Source of the DNA: Bacteroidaceae bacterium
Lineage (GTDB): Bacteria > Bacteroidota > Bacteroidia > Bacteroidales > Bacteroidaceae
Reading direction: 5' to 3'
DNA length: 64,000 nucleotides
NCBI GenBank assembly: GCA_024684455.1
Contig: JAIKWU010000021.1
Location: 1-64,000, forward strand
Part shown: positions 1 to 9,094 of the stretch, piece after piece
How the letters are laid out: every line of letters begins with the position of its first letter
Numbering within the stretch: the stretch's first letter is position 1
Position numbers and translations under genes: made by a program
Notes under the pieces: model-generated
What the model saw: only the letters and a program-made list of their open reading frames with translations
What the model was told of the DNA's origin: nothing
The model's database searches: none

Positions 1-1053
1 GTTCTTCACCATCAAGGCAAAGGCAGCGTCGGTGTCATCCATTACGAAGCCGTTGATGCCCTTCTGAGCCAAACCAGCAGCAATCATGCCAGGAATGAGG
101 AACATGAAGCAGGGGAGAATCTTGAAGAAACCGGCAGCGATGGTACCACGACGGGCACGTGCCATGACAGCAGCATTGTCTTCGCCAGGAACCTGACCAA
201 GGACACGCTGTACGATGTGTTGGTCAGTACACCAGTACCAGAAACCGATAATAGAAGCACCAATGAACACAACGTAGCCAGGATATTCAGCATACATCGG
301 GTCGCCTGGATCTGTATGGAACATGTGGTTGATACCATAGCCGTCGTGCATCTGACGGGCAGTATCCATCATCGTTCCCCAGCCTTCTACAATGCTGCCG
401 CCACCGAGGGCTGCAAGACCGAGGAAGAGAACGAGGAACGAACCGATGATCAGAATAGGAGTCTGGATGGAAGAGAGTGTCATCACACCTTTCATGCCAC
501 CGAACACTGTGAATACGGCTGTGACGGCAATCAGACCGATAGCGCCAACCCAGAAGTTCAGGCCAAGCAGGTATTCAAAGAAGATACCACCTGTGAAGGC
601 TGTCACGCTGACCTTTGTGAGCACGTAAGCCACGAGGGTGATGATGCTGAGCCAAGAACCGGTACGCTGTGTGTAACGGAACTTCAGGAAGTCAGGCATC
701 GTGATGATCTTACCCATCTTGTTGATGAGCAACTGATAGAAGGGAACGAAGAGCCAACCAAGGATGAGAATCATCCAGCCCTGCATCTCCCAGTGTGCCA
801 TACCGACGCCATCCTTGGCACCCGTACCGGCGAGACCTACAAGGTGTTCCGAACCGATATTGGCGGCAAAGATTGCCATACCGATAACGTACCAAGGTTC
901 GCCTTTACCGAAGAGGTACGCAGAAGAGTCTTCGCCCTTCTGCTTTTTCTTGTCCTTGACAATAGAATGCCAAACAGCCCAAACAACGCCGAGCAGACCT
1001 ACACCGAGAATCGCCCAGTCGAGCCACAAAAATTCATTTGATGTCCAATTCAT
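1..1053 (-). CDS. Sodium:solute symporter (SGLT/SSS family), C-terminus cut by window edge
   Basis: Minus-strand frame reads MNWTSNEFLWLDWAILGVGLLGVVWAVWHSIVKDKKKQKGEDSSAYLFGKGEPWYVIGMAIFAANIGSEHLVGLAGTG..., typical SSS-family TM protein; start codon CAT at 1051-1053; beside galM. Confidence 0.85.
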   Translation of the reverse strand, partial: MNWTSNEFLWLDWAILGVGLLGVVWAVWHSIVKDKKKQKGEDSSAYLFGKGEPWYVIGMAIFAANIGSEHLVGLAGTGAKDGVGMAHWEMQGWMILILGWLFVPFYQLLINKMGKIITMPDFLKFRYTQRTGSWLSIITLVAYVLTKVSVTAFTGGIFFEYLLGLNFWVGAIGLIAVTAVFTVFGGMKGVMTLSSIQTPILIIGSFLVLFLGLAALGGGSIVEGWGTMMDTARQMHDGYGINHMFHTDPGDPMYAEYPGYVVFIGASIIGFWYWCTDQHIVQRVLGQVPGEDNAAVMARARRGTIAAGFFKILPCFMFLIPGMIAAGLAQKGINGFVMDDTDAAFALMVKN

Positions 1054-1060
1054 AATAAAA

Positions 1061-1218
1061 GACCCCTCCCCATCCCTCCCCATGGGGAGGGCGTAGAATG
1101 TTTTAGTCGGGGAGTCAATTCTACATTGTTGTTATTATTTTTGTTAAATTATTGATATTGTTTATTATTCTCCTTTAGTGACCACGCCCCTCCCTTGGGA
1201 GGGGTAAGGGGGTGGGTC
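1061..1218. repeat. MITE-like pair of inverted GC-tract palindromes
   Basis: GACCCCTCCCCATCCCTCCCCATGGGGAGGGCGT and, inverted, GACCCACCCCCTTACCCCTCCCAAGGGAGGGGCGT. Confidence 0.7.
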
Positions 1219-1220
1219 TG

Positions 1221-2417
1221 CTATTTTTCCACGCTAAACTTAAAGCGGCAGAAACTTGTGTATGTCTCACCTGGATTCAGCCAGGGATTCGAGCCTTCCC
1301 ATCCTTCCAGATTGTACTTGTTAGGGGAGTCAGGATACTTCTGTGTTTCGAGGCAGATGGCAGCCTGCTTCTTGTAGGCGATGCCTTTCTTGCCGACAGC
1401 AGAGCCATCGAGGAAGTTACCCGTGTAAACCTGAATGCCAGGTTCGTCGGTATAAACCTCAAGGACGATACCGCTGCGTGGGTCAGAGAGACGTACAGCC
1501 ACTTCATCCTTGTTACCCTTCGTGTTCAGACACCAGTTGTGGTCGTAACCGCCACCTGCTGCAGCGATTTCAGCATCCTCTTCACCGAAGTTTGTGCCGA
1601 GCGTGCGAGCCTCGCGGAAGTCAAATACCGTACCTTCAACAGGACGAATCTCGCCAGTCGTCATGTACGTTGTGTCGGTCGGTGTGTAGTTGTCGGCGTT
1701 GACCATCAGGATTTCCTCAGCCACGGAGTTGTTCGGGTCGCCCGAGAGGTTGAAGTATGAGTGGTTGGTCATGTTGATGACGGTCTGCTTCGATGTAGAA
1801 GCCTCGTACTGGATGTCGATGGCATTGTCGTCGGTTAGCGTGTAGGTCACCTTTGCGGTCAGTTCGCCAGGGAAATTGTTGTCGCCATCAGGAGATACGA
1901 TGGTGAGTTCCAACGTCTTGTCATCAACTTGGTTGGCATCATACACTTGGTATTGCCATCCCGTAGGACCTCCATGCAGGCAGTGTCCGAAGTTGTTCTG
2001 AGGCAGCTGGATTTCCTCGCCTTCGATGGTAATCTTACCCTGTGCGATGCGGTTGGCATAGCGGCCGATGGCAGCACCGAAATCGCTGGCATTGTTCTGC
2101 GGGAAATACTTCTCAGCCTTGTCGAAGCCAAGCACAACATCCTGCAGGTTTCCGTCCTTGTCGGGCACCATAATAGAAACGATGCGCCCACCGAAGTTGG
2201 TGATGCACACTTCCATGCCGTTGGCATTCTTCAGTGTGTAGAGAGCCACGGGCTTTTCACCCTTCAGTGTGTCGGCATCTACATACGTAGTGTCGAAGTC
2301 AGTCGGATTCAGACCAGATACCGTCAGGTTCGGGTCTTTAGGAGCCTGTTGTTGGCAGGCACACAGGACAGCCACTGCCGCAGCCGCACCCATGAGTACA
2401 TTTTTGATTTTCTTCAT
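1221..2417 (-). CDS. galM: Aldose 1-epimerase, lipoprotein signal
   Basis: MKKIKNVLMGAAAAVAVLCACQQ lipobox, then NGMEVCITNFGGRIVSIMVPDKDG...GRYANRI...HGGPTGWQ...NMTNHSYFNL...YDHNW. Confidence 0.9.
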   Translation of the reverse strand: MKKIKNVLMGAAAAVAVLCACQQQAPKDPNLTVSGLNPTDFDTTYVDADTLKGEKPVALYTLKNANGMEVCITNFGGRIVSIMVPDKDGNLQDVVLGFDKAEKYFPQNNASDFGAAIGRYANRIAQGKITIEGEEIQLPQNNFGHCLHGGPTGWQYQVYDANQVDDKTLELTIVSPDGDNNFPGELTAKVTYTLTDDNAIDIQYEASTSKQTVINMTNHSYFNLSGDPNNSVAEEILMVNADNYTPTDTTYMTTGEIRPVEGTVFDFREARTLGTNFGEEDAEIAAAGGGYDHNWCLNTKGNKDEVAVRLSDPRSGIVLEVYTDEPGIQVYTGNFLDGSAVGKKGIAYKKQAAICLETQKYPDSPNKYNLEGWEGSNPWLNPGETYTSFCRFKFSVEK

Positions 2418-2580
2418 AAATGAAACAATTTTGTAAATGATAAATTAGTTAGATGTTCTCTTTCTGTCGATAGTTCATGATACATCACGCAAAGTTAATG
2501 ATTTTCCACGAAACAAACGAACCTTTTCGTGTTTTTTTGAAAAAAAGATGCGTTTTGTCTATTTTAAGTAATGTTGAGTA

Positions 2581-2799
2581 TTACGTATGCTTTCTGTTAG
2601 TCAACAGTTGTCTTATAATAAACTTGGATGGATGGAATCCTGCTTCAAGAATCCAAGGATTATCTTTCAGGATATTCGACTTTGCTTCAATCGCATTTCT
2701 ACCCAATGTCGTTCCCAACATTTGACAATTCATCACCTCAACATGTTCATTAGGCGCAATGGTATAGCCTTCTGGAGTATAAACAATGTACTGGTTCAT
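2581..2799 (-). CDS. Small hypothetical protein (72 aa), directly downstream of nuclease-like gene
   Basis: ORF MNQYIVYTPEGYTIAPNEHVEVMNCQMLG... begins 3 bp after the stop of the 2803-3522 gene; operon-like. Confidence 0.6.
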   Translation of the reverse strand: MNQYIVYTPEGYTIAPNEHVEVMNCQMLGTTLGRNAIEAKSNILKDNPWILEAGFHPSKFIIRQLLTNRKHT

Positions 2800-2802
2800 C
2801 TA

Positions 2803-3522
2803 TTACCACATTGATTCAGTGATAGTTTTCAATCCTTCATACATTTTTGCAACAGAATTATAGTCGATGAATTTAACTCGCGCTTCGATAGGGGCGAACA
2901 TCGAAACATGAATTTTGTCATCGAATTCTTTCTTTCGGCATTTGTCTGCTACAATGTAGAATTTTGCGTGAAAGTCTTGTAATTCATAGAATTTCGATAA
3001 CGAATTCTTTATATCCGTTGTATGTTCGACTTCATAAAAGTCTGAAGGCATTTTTCTTTCGTTGAACCAAATAACATCAACAGTACGTGCTCGTTTTAAT
3101 AAACATTCGTACGTGAATTGTGGAATGACGGTGGTGTCTGTCATGTCCCCAAGAGATTGGCCAATAAACTTCCTGTTCTTGTCTTGTGTTGGTACATAAG
3201 TCAATCTGTTTCTGTACTTACCAATTTCCACAAGCAACCCCTGAAAGTAACCGTGTGTGAAAACGTCTTCGCTTTTTTTGTTCCCAGGCTGAAGGTCAAA
3301 TTTACGCATAACAGTGTCACGAAACTCTTCCAGTGCCCAAAGACCTGGCTGGATTCTGAAAATCTGTTTGCTGTCTTGTACAATACGTCTGACACTGGCT
3401 TCGGGTGTCTTTGTCTTCCACGTCGTAAAATCCAAAAAATCATTCAGTTTGCGAAAGGTTGCATATCCGCCCATTTCTCGCATAGCATTTACGACTTGTT
3501 GCTCTTGTGTTATTTGTTCCAT
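2803..3522 (-). CDS. Hypothetical protein, winged-helix-like N-terminus and possible PD-(D/E)XK nuclease-like C-terminus
   Basis: VDVIWFNERKMPSDFYEVEHTTDIKNSLSKFYEL resembles a D...ExE nuclease core; family not recognised with certainty. Confidence 0.65.
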   Translation of the reverse strand: MEQITQEQQVVNAMREMGGYATFRKLNDFLDFTTWKTKTPEASVRRIVQDSKQIFRIQPGLWALEEFRDTVMRKFDLQPGNKKSEDVFTHGYFQGLLVEIGKYRNRLTYVPTQDKNRKFIGQSLGDMTDTTVIPQFTYECLLKRARTVDVIWFNERKMPSDFYEVEHTTDIKNSLSKFYELQDFHAKFYIVADKCRKKEFDDKIHVSMFAPIEARVKFIDYNSVAKMYEGLKTITESMW

Positions 3523-3780
3523 TTGCTGATATATATTTTACCGCAAAGTTAATTAAAAGAAATGAATAAAGTGCTAATTGATCATTTTTTAACAAATCAG
3601 ATAAAAAGCACGGATTAATTGTTTTTAAGATTCTCCTGCGATTCGTTGTCAACCTGTGTCATACTGCTACAAGCGTTTTTCACAACCAAAGTTAAACTCA
3701 GGAGAAAGAGGAAATGAAGTTTTGGGGAAAGGGTGAAAGGAGATAACTTTGCAGGGTTTTCAACTTAAAATGTTTGATAG

Positions 3781-4227
3781 ATGAGCAAAATGACCTTAAG
3801 TTACGAAATGGTGCCGACTGGTTTTCAGCATTGTGCCCATAGAGAGTGTCCAAAGGCTGGCGACTGCCTTCGTCAGCAAGTGTATGAAATCTGCACAGAC
3901 ACCCCAGAGTTAATTACCCTTGTTAATCCCACGTATGCACATAAGATGGGTGCGCAATGCAAGTTCTTTCATCCTGTACAGACGATGCGCTATGCGTTGG
4001 GATTCAAACGTCTGCTGGCAGAACTGCCCAAGAAAATGTCGGATGCCCTGCGTAAACATCTGCACGGTCTGTTGGGACATACGCACTATTACCGTGCCCG
4101 TCGTGGCGAAGTGATGCTCGACGAGGAGAATCAGCGTTACATGATGGCATATCTGGCGAAGCATGGCTATGACCTTGCAGAACCCTTTGATAAATATGAG
4201 GAAGCCATCATTTTTGACTGTGTGTAG
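3781..4227 (+). CDS. Hypothetical protein, DUF6078-like (Cys-rich N-terminus)
   Basis: MSKMTLSYEMVPTGFQHCAHRECPKAGDCLRQQVYE...; conserved Bacteroidales hypothetical; DUF name from memory. Confidence 0.6.
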   Translation: MSKMTLSYEMVPTGFQHCAHRECPKAGDCLRQQVYEICTDTPELITLVNPTYAHKMGAQCKFFHPVQTMRYALGFKRLLAELPKKMSDALRKHLHGLLGHTHYYRARRGEVMLDEENQRYMMAYLAKHGYDLAEPFDKYEEAIIFDCV

Positions 4228-4282
4228 GGAATGGAGAAGGGTAGTGCTCTTTCTCAGCAATTCGTCTGCAGTATGTAGATAA

Positions 4283-4400
4283 TTTCACTGGGGTGGTACG
4301 GAAGTTTCACCCCAGTGAAACAAATGTTCCTTCCCAGTGAAACTTTTGTTTCAGCGCAGTGGTACAACTGTACCAATGCAGAGTCATTTGTTTGGTACAG
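4283..4400. repeat. 22-bp-period mosaic dyad array A
   Basis: TTTCACTGGGGTGGTACGGAAG/TTTCACCCCAGTGAAACAAATG/TTCCTTCCCAGTGAAACTTTTG/TTTCAGCGCAGTGGTACAACTG/TACCAATGCAGAGTCATTTG...TTTGGTACAG. Confidence 0.85.
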
Positions 4401-4439
4401 TTTTCGACTTGATTTTCAATCATTTAGTGATTAAAAGAA

Positions 4440-4470
4440 AAACCAGTTTCAGTGTGTCTGAAACTGGTTT
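4440..4470 (-). terminator. Intrinsic terminator downstream of galK
   Basis: AAACCAGTTTCA-GTGTGTC-TGAAACTGGTTT, 12-bp perfect stem; minus strand continues TTTCTTTTAA. Confidence 0.8.
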
Positions 4471-4493
4471 CCGATGATTGATGTCGTAAGTTC

Positions 4494-5660
4494 TTAGCAA
4501 AGTTTGCGCGAACCGTCACCGATGACTACGTCGATAACTTGGCAGTCCTTGCCGAACTTTTCGCGATAGCGCTTCTTGGCTTCCGTGATGAAGGTGTTGT
4601 AGAGTTCGTCGGCAACGAGGTTGATGGTGCAGCCGCCGAAGCCGCCGCCCATGATACGCGAACCTGCCACGCCGCAGTCGTGAGCAATGTCGTTGAGGAA
4701 GTCGAGTTCTTCGCAACTTACCTCGTAGTCCTTGCTCAGGCCGTCGTGGGTCTGGTACATCATTTCGCCGACCTTTTCATAGTCGCCTGCTTCGAGTGCA
4801 TCGCAGACGGCAAGTACACGGTCCTTCTCGCCGAGAACGAACTTGGCGCGCTTGTAGTCAACTTCGCCTACTTCGGCCTTTACCTCATCAAGGTCTTCCC
4901 ATGTGCAGTCGCGCAGGGTTTCAATCTTGCGGTCGGGGTGCTTGGCAGCCACGTGCTTCACCACGTTTTCGCAAGAGTTGCGACGGTCGTTGTATGGAGA
5001 GCCGACGAGTTCGTGCTTCACGCAACTGTTGATGAGGACGAGACGATAACCCTTTGGATTCCAAGGGAAGTACTCAAATTCGCCAGAGCGGCAGTCGAGA
5101 CGCATGAGGTTGCCCTTCTTACCGTGTACGCTGGCAAACTGATCCATGATGCCGCACTTGAGGCCGAGGTACTTGTGTTCAGTGGCCTGACCCACCTTGG
5201 CGAGCGTCATCTTGTCAATCTTGTTACCTCCGAAAAGGTCGTTGATGGCGAATGCATAGCAACTTTCGAGGGCAGCCGATGAAGACATACCTGCACCAAG
5301 GGGTACATCGCCTGCGAAAGCGGTGTCAAATCCTTCAACGGGAACACCAAGTGCCATCATCTCGCGGGCTACACCGAAGATATAGCGGAAGTGGCTGGCG
5401 CGTGGGCCTTTCTCGTCATCGAGTGAGAACTCGTCGTAGTCCTTCAGGTCGATAGAGTAGGCGCGAATCTTACGTGTGCCATTGGGCTTGATTTCAGCAA
5501 TCATGCCCTGCTGAACTGCTCCTGGAAATACAAAGCCTCCGTTGTAGTCGGTGTGCTCACCAATGAGGTTGATACGTCCAGGAGAAGCATACACTGTGCC
5601 TGTTTCACCGTTGAAGTGCTTGATGAAGCGACTTCTTACATCATCGATTGTCAGTTTCAT
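4494..5660 (-). CDS. galK: Galactokinase
   Basis: ASPGRINLIGEHTDYNGGFVFP, PLGAGMSSSAALE, GIMDQFASVHG, RIMGGGFGGC motifs. Confidence 0.96.
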   Translation of the reverse strand: MKLTIDDVRSRFIKHFNGETGTVYASPGRINLIGEHTDYNGGFVFPGAVQQGMIAEIKPNGTRKIRAYSIDLKDYDEFSLDDEKGPRASHFRYIFGVAREMMALGVPVEGFDTAFAGDVPLGAGMSSSAALESCYAFAINDLFGGNKIDKMTLAKVGQATEHKYLGLKCGIMDQFASVHGKKGNLMRLDCRSGEFEYFPWNPKGYRLVLINSCVKHELVGSPYNDRRNSCENVVKHVAAKHPDRKIETLRDCTWEDLDEVKAEVGEVDYKRAKFVLGEKDRVLAVCDALEAGDYEKVGEMMYQTHDGLSKDYEVSCEELDFLNDIAHDCGVAGSRIMGGGFGGCTINLVADELYNTFITEAKKRYREKFGKDCQVIDVVIGDGSRKLC

Positions 5661-5704
5661 AATTTGTTGTAATTTATTGGGTTAATAAAATGTTTGCTTA
5701 TAAT

Positions 5705-6904
5705 TTATTTAAGTCCAATCTTGCTGCCTTTCCAGCAGAACCAGATTTCGTACAGGTAGTAAACGAACATGAGGCAGAGAGCGACGCCGACAGTAGAGAT
5801 GTCAACTACCCAACCCATGAGCGGAGTGAGCAGTGCACCACCGATGACGCCTGTGTTGATGATACCTGTAGCGGTCTTTGTGTGAGGACCAAGTTCCTGA
5901 AGGCCGAGGTTGAAGATGAGTGGCCACATCACTGAGTGGAACAGACCGGCAGCCAGCAGACAGTAGGCACTGGCCATACCTTCGAACACGAAGGAGAGAC
6001 CGACACAGAGCGCACCGAGCAGAAGACATGCGGTGAGCAGACGGCGTGGCTCAAACTTGGCAAGGATACCTGCACCCACGAAACGTCCAACCATCATGCC
6101 GCCCCAGTACATCCAGAGGAAGTCGGTAGCATTGTCAATCTTATAAGGAAGCATCGACGGAACGCCGATTTCGAGTCCCATGTAGAAGAATATGCCAAGA
6201 GCACCGAGCCACACGTGTGTGTATTTGAATACGCTGCTCTTGTACTGCTTCACTTCAGCGCCTTCGACAGCACCTTGTTCCTCTTCCTTGATTTCAGGAA
6301 GTTTCAAGAAGAACAGGATGGCGCAAAGAATCAACGTGAAGATACCGATGCCCAGATAGGGAGCAGGAACGGCCTCGGGGGTTGGTTGCTGCTTGCCAAT
6401 GATGACGGATGCAATGAAAATAGGTGCAACGGTGGTTGCTACAGAGTTCAGGGCCTGTGACAATGTCATGCGGAAAGCACCTTTCTCAGGCCTACCCAGT
6501 ACCATAACGTAGGGGTTGGCCACGTTCTGCAGCATCACAACGCCCATAGCAACCAAACACATCGTACCCAAGAAAATGGCATAGATGGTGGCGGTGTCAG
6601 CATCAAGAGCACCTTTAATGCCAAAGGAGTTGATCAGGAATCCAACGCCAGCAACACCCAGACCGAGCAGAAGTGTTTTCTTGTAACCAATCTTGCTCAT
6701 CAGCATGGCAAATGGGATGGAGAGGAGGTAGGCACCATAGAAAGCCGTATTGACATACTGGCCCTGCTGTGCGTTGAGGTTGAATGCCTTCGTGCAGAAG
6801 TCAATCATGGAGTTGTTCATCGTCGTGATGAATCCAATCAGGAAACATACGATGAACATGACAATAAGAGCGAACGTATAGTTCGGAGTTTGTTTTTGTG
6901 ACAT
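5705..6904 (-). CDS. Sugar MFS transporter (FucP/GluP-like glucose/galactose porter)
   Basis: 12-TM protein, MFIVCFLIGFITTMNNSMIDFCTKAFNLNAQQGQYVNTAFYGAYLLSIP; next to galK. Confidence 0.88.
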   Translation of the reverse strand: MSQKQTPNYTFALIVMFIVCFLIGFITTMNNSMIDFCTKAFNLNAQQGQYVNTAFYGAYLLSIPFAMLMSKIGYKKTLLLGLGVAGVGFLINSFGIKGALDADTATIYAIFLGTMCLVAMGVVMLQNVANPYVMVLGRPEKGAFRMTLSQALNSVATTVAPIFIASVIIGKQQPTPEAVPAPYLGIGIFTLILCAILFFLKLPEIKEEEQGAVEGAEVKQYKSSVFKYTHVWLGALGIFFYMGLEIGVPSMLPYKIDNATDFLWMYWGGMMVGRFVGAGILAKFEPRRLLTACLLLGALCVGLSFVFEGMASAYCLLAAGLFHSVMWPLIFNLGLQELGPHTKTATGIINTGVIGGALLTPLMGWVVDISTVGVALCLMFVYYLYEIWFCWKGSKIGLK

Positions 6905-6937
6905 CTTACTTATATTTACGATTTAACAATTTACAAA

Positions 6938-8026
6938 TTACTTTGCTACGCCGAACTTATAGACGGTACGCTGTGTATAGACTTCACCAGGATTGAGCAC
7001 TACACTTGGGAAATACGGGCGGTTGGGGCTGTCGGGGAAGTGCTGAGCCTCGAAGCAGACGGCGGAGCGACGCGGTGCCGTGCAGCCATGCTGGAGAGGA
7101 TAGCCTGAAGCCCAGTTGTCGGTGTACATCTGTACGCCAGGTTCGGTGGTATAGACTTCCATCGTGCGACCAAACTTTGGTTCAGTGATACGGGCAGCGA
7201 AGGTGAGTTCGCCAGGATACTTCTTGTTCAGCACAAAGCAGTGGTCGTAGCCGGCACCGTTCTTGGTCTGGATGTCCTTGGCGTCAATGTCGCGTCCAAT
7301 GGGCTTCGGTTTGCGGAAGTCGAAGGGGGTACCTTTCACCTTGTCAATCGTGCCGAGTGGAATGCTTGTGTTGTCGATGGGGATGTAGTGGTCGGCATTG
7401 ATTTCGCAGATGAGATCGTCAATCGTTGGGGTAGGATTGGCAATACCGGCGATGGAGAAATAGCCGTGGTGCGTCATGTTGACGATAGTCTTCTTGTCGG
7501 TCGTGCCGCGATAGTCGATGATGAGTTCGCAGTCGTCTGTCCAAGTGTAGTCAACGGTCATTTCAAGACGTCCAGGAAAACCTTCCTCCATGTCTTCGGC
7601 GATGTAGTGCAGACGCAGTTTGTTGGGCGCGAGTTGCTGTGCATCCCAAACACGTGCGTGGAAGCCGGTAGGACCGCCGTGGAGGGCATTCGGACCATTG
7701 TTGATGGCCAGTTTGTACTTCTTGCCGTCGAGTGTGAATTTGCCCTTGCAGATGCGGTTGCCATAGCGTCCGATAAGGGTCGAAAGAAATGGTTCTGGAC
7801 TGGAGATGACGTCGTCGATGTTGTCGTGACCTTGAATCACATTGGCAACCTTGCCGTCTCTGTCTGGAACCATGATAGCCACGAGGGCACCTGCATAGTT
7901 GGTAGCAGCCACTTCATAGCCTTTTGCATTTGTCAGAACGTACAAGTCAGTGCGCTTTCCCTGAACGAGTTTCTGGAAATCCGCGGCCTTGAGTCCTGAC
8001 AAGTTCTTGCTTGTCTCTTTACTCAT
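6938..8026 (-). CDS. galM: Aldose 1-epimerase, second copy, cytosolic
   Basis: NAKGYEVAATNYAGALVAIMVPDRDG...IGRYGNRI...ALHGGPTGFHAR...NMTHHGYFSI; no signal peptide. Confidence 0.9.
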   Translation of the reverse strand: MSKETSKNLSGLKAADFQKLVQGKRTDLYVLTNAKGYEVAATNYAGALVAIMVPDRDGKVANVIQGHDNIDDVISSPEPFLSTLIGRYGNRICKGKFTLDGKKYKLAINNGPNALHGGPTGFHARVWDAQQLAPNKLRLHYIAEDMEEGFPGRLEMTVDYTWTDDCELIIDYRGTTDKKTIVNMTHHGYFSIAGIANPTPTIDDLICEINADHYIPIDNTSIPLGTIDKVKGTPFDFRKPKPIGRDIDAKDIQTKNGAGYDHCFVLNKKYPGELTFAARITEPKFGRTMEVYTTEPGVQMYTDNWASGYPLQHGCTAPRRSAVCFEAQHFPDSPNRPYFPSVVLNPGEVYTQRTVYKFGVAK

Positions 8027-8226
8027 AGTGTTTTTTGTGTTATAAGGTTAGAAAAAAACATTCTACTTATTAAATTGTGCATTTGCAACTGCAAATAAAA
8101 CGATTTTTTTTGAATATAACGAAAATCTTAACATTAAATTTTCTAAAATCGACGAAGAAACATGTTTTTTTCTTCTTTTTTATTAAAAAAATAGAGATGG
8201 GGAACAATTATTTTGAAGAAAAGACG

Positions 8227-8234
8227 TATCTTTG
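8227..8234 (+). promoter_or_regulatory. Bacteroidetes-type -7 element (TATCTTTG)
   Basis: GACGTATCTTTGCACCGC upstream of the 8287 gene. Confidence 0.55.
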
Positions 8235-8286
8235 CACCGCTTTTCGAGAAATGTCTTCTCGGAAATACAACTTCAACCTTGTTTCA

Positions 8287-9069
8287 ATGGCAAAGCAACT
8301 GAAAATCGAAGACCTGACCAAAGGCAATGTGTGGACCATGACGGAGTCGGACATCAACCAAATGCTTCAAGATGGAAAGAAGCAGGAGGGTTTTGCCGAC
8401 GTGGAAGCACACTACATGAACATCATCCGTCCTGTGTTTGACATTGTCTATCTGGATCGTTCAGACGAAGAGAAAGTGAAGCAACTCGAAGCCGAGAAGT
8501 ATGACATTTTCTCAGTACCGAGCGAGGGCGAGAACAATGCTGTTGCCATTCGAAAGCACAGGATTAAGAAGGTGACCGACCTGACGCTGGAGAATGTGGC
8601 ACACTTGCTGCCTGAAGAGGTGCTGGCTCTGATTCAGCAGAATCTCGGCACGGGTTGGCAGGGACTTCCGCTCGCCCTGCAGGACATTATCGAATCCGCC
8701 TTCTATGTAGATTGCGCCGTGATGCCTGCTGCTGCCATGCACCGTAAGGGAGGCATCATTGAGCGCCGCAAGGAAGATGGTTACGAAGTGCTTGAGATAG
8801 AGCGCGGTAGTTGGATTGAAGGCATCTTCCTAAAGCCGAAACCAAAGGTGGAAAAGGTGCGCTTCTCTTCTGCCATCGATGATGAAGTGAAACGTCGCAA
8901 CAGAAGTGGTGAAGATGAAGATGACGACGATGATGAACTTGACGATCTGGAAGACGACAATGTCCAAGACGACGATGAGGATGAAGAAGTCATGGACGAA
9001 GAATCGCCCAACATCGAGGACATTGATGTCATTGACGAAGTGGAAATAGAAGACGAAGAAAACGAATAG
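8287..9069 (+). CDS. Hypothetical protein with hyperacidic C-terminal tail
   Basis: Start taken at internal ATG (MAKQLKIEDLTKGNVWTM...), downstream of the TATCTTTG element; ends DEDDDDDELDDLEDDNVQDDDEDEEVMDEES... Confidence 0.75.
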   Translation: MAKQLKIEDLTKGNVWTMTESDINQMLQDGKKQEGFADVEAHYMNIIRPVFDIVYLDRSDEEKVKQLEAEKYDIFSVPSEGENNAVAIRKHRIKKVTDLTLENVAHLLPEEVLALIQQNLGTGWQGLPLALQDIIESAFYVDCAVMPAAAMHRKGGIIERRKEDGYEVLEIERGSWIEGIFLKPKPKVEKVRFSSAIDDEVKRRNRSGEDEDDDDDELDDLEDDNVQDDDEDEEVMDEESPNIEDIDVIDEVEIEDEENE

Positions 9070-9094
9070 TATTTGTACTTTGTACTTATCTCTG

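Noticed and set aside
7241-7999. 252-aa plus-strand ORF opposite galM
   Set aside because: Antisense shadow of a well supported galM coding frame. Many other long antisense ORFs (for example 217-1041, 4539-5282, 17477-18331, 18332-19243, 37519-38655, 50457-51527) were rejected for the same reason.
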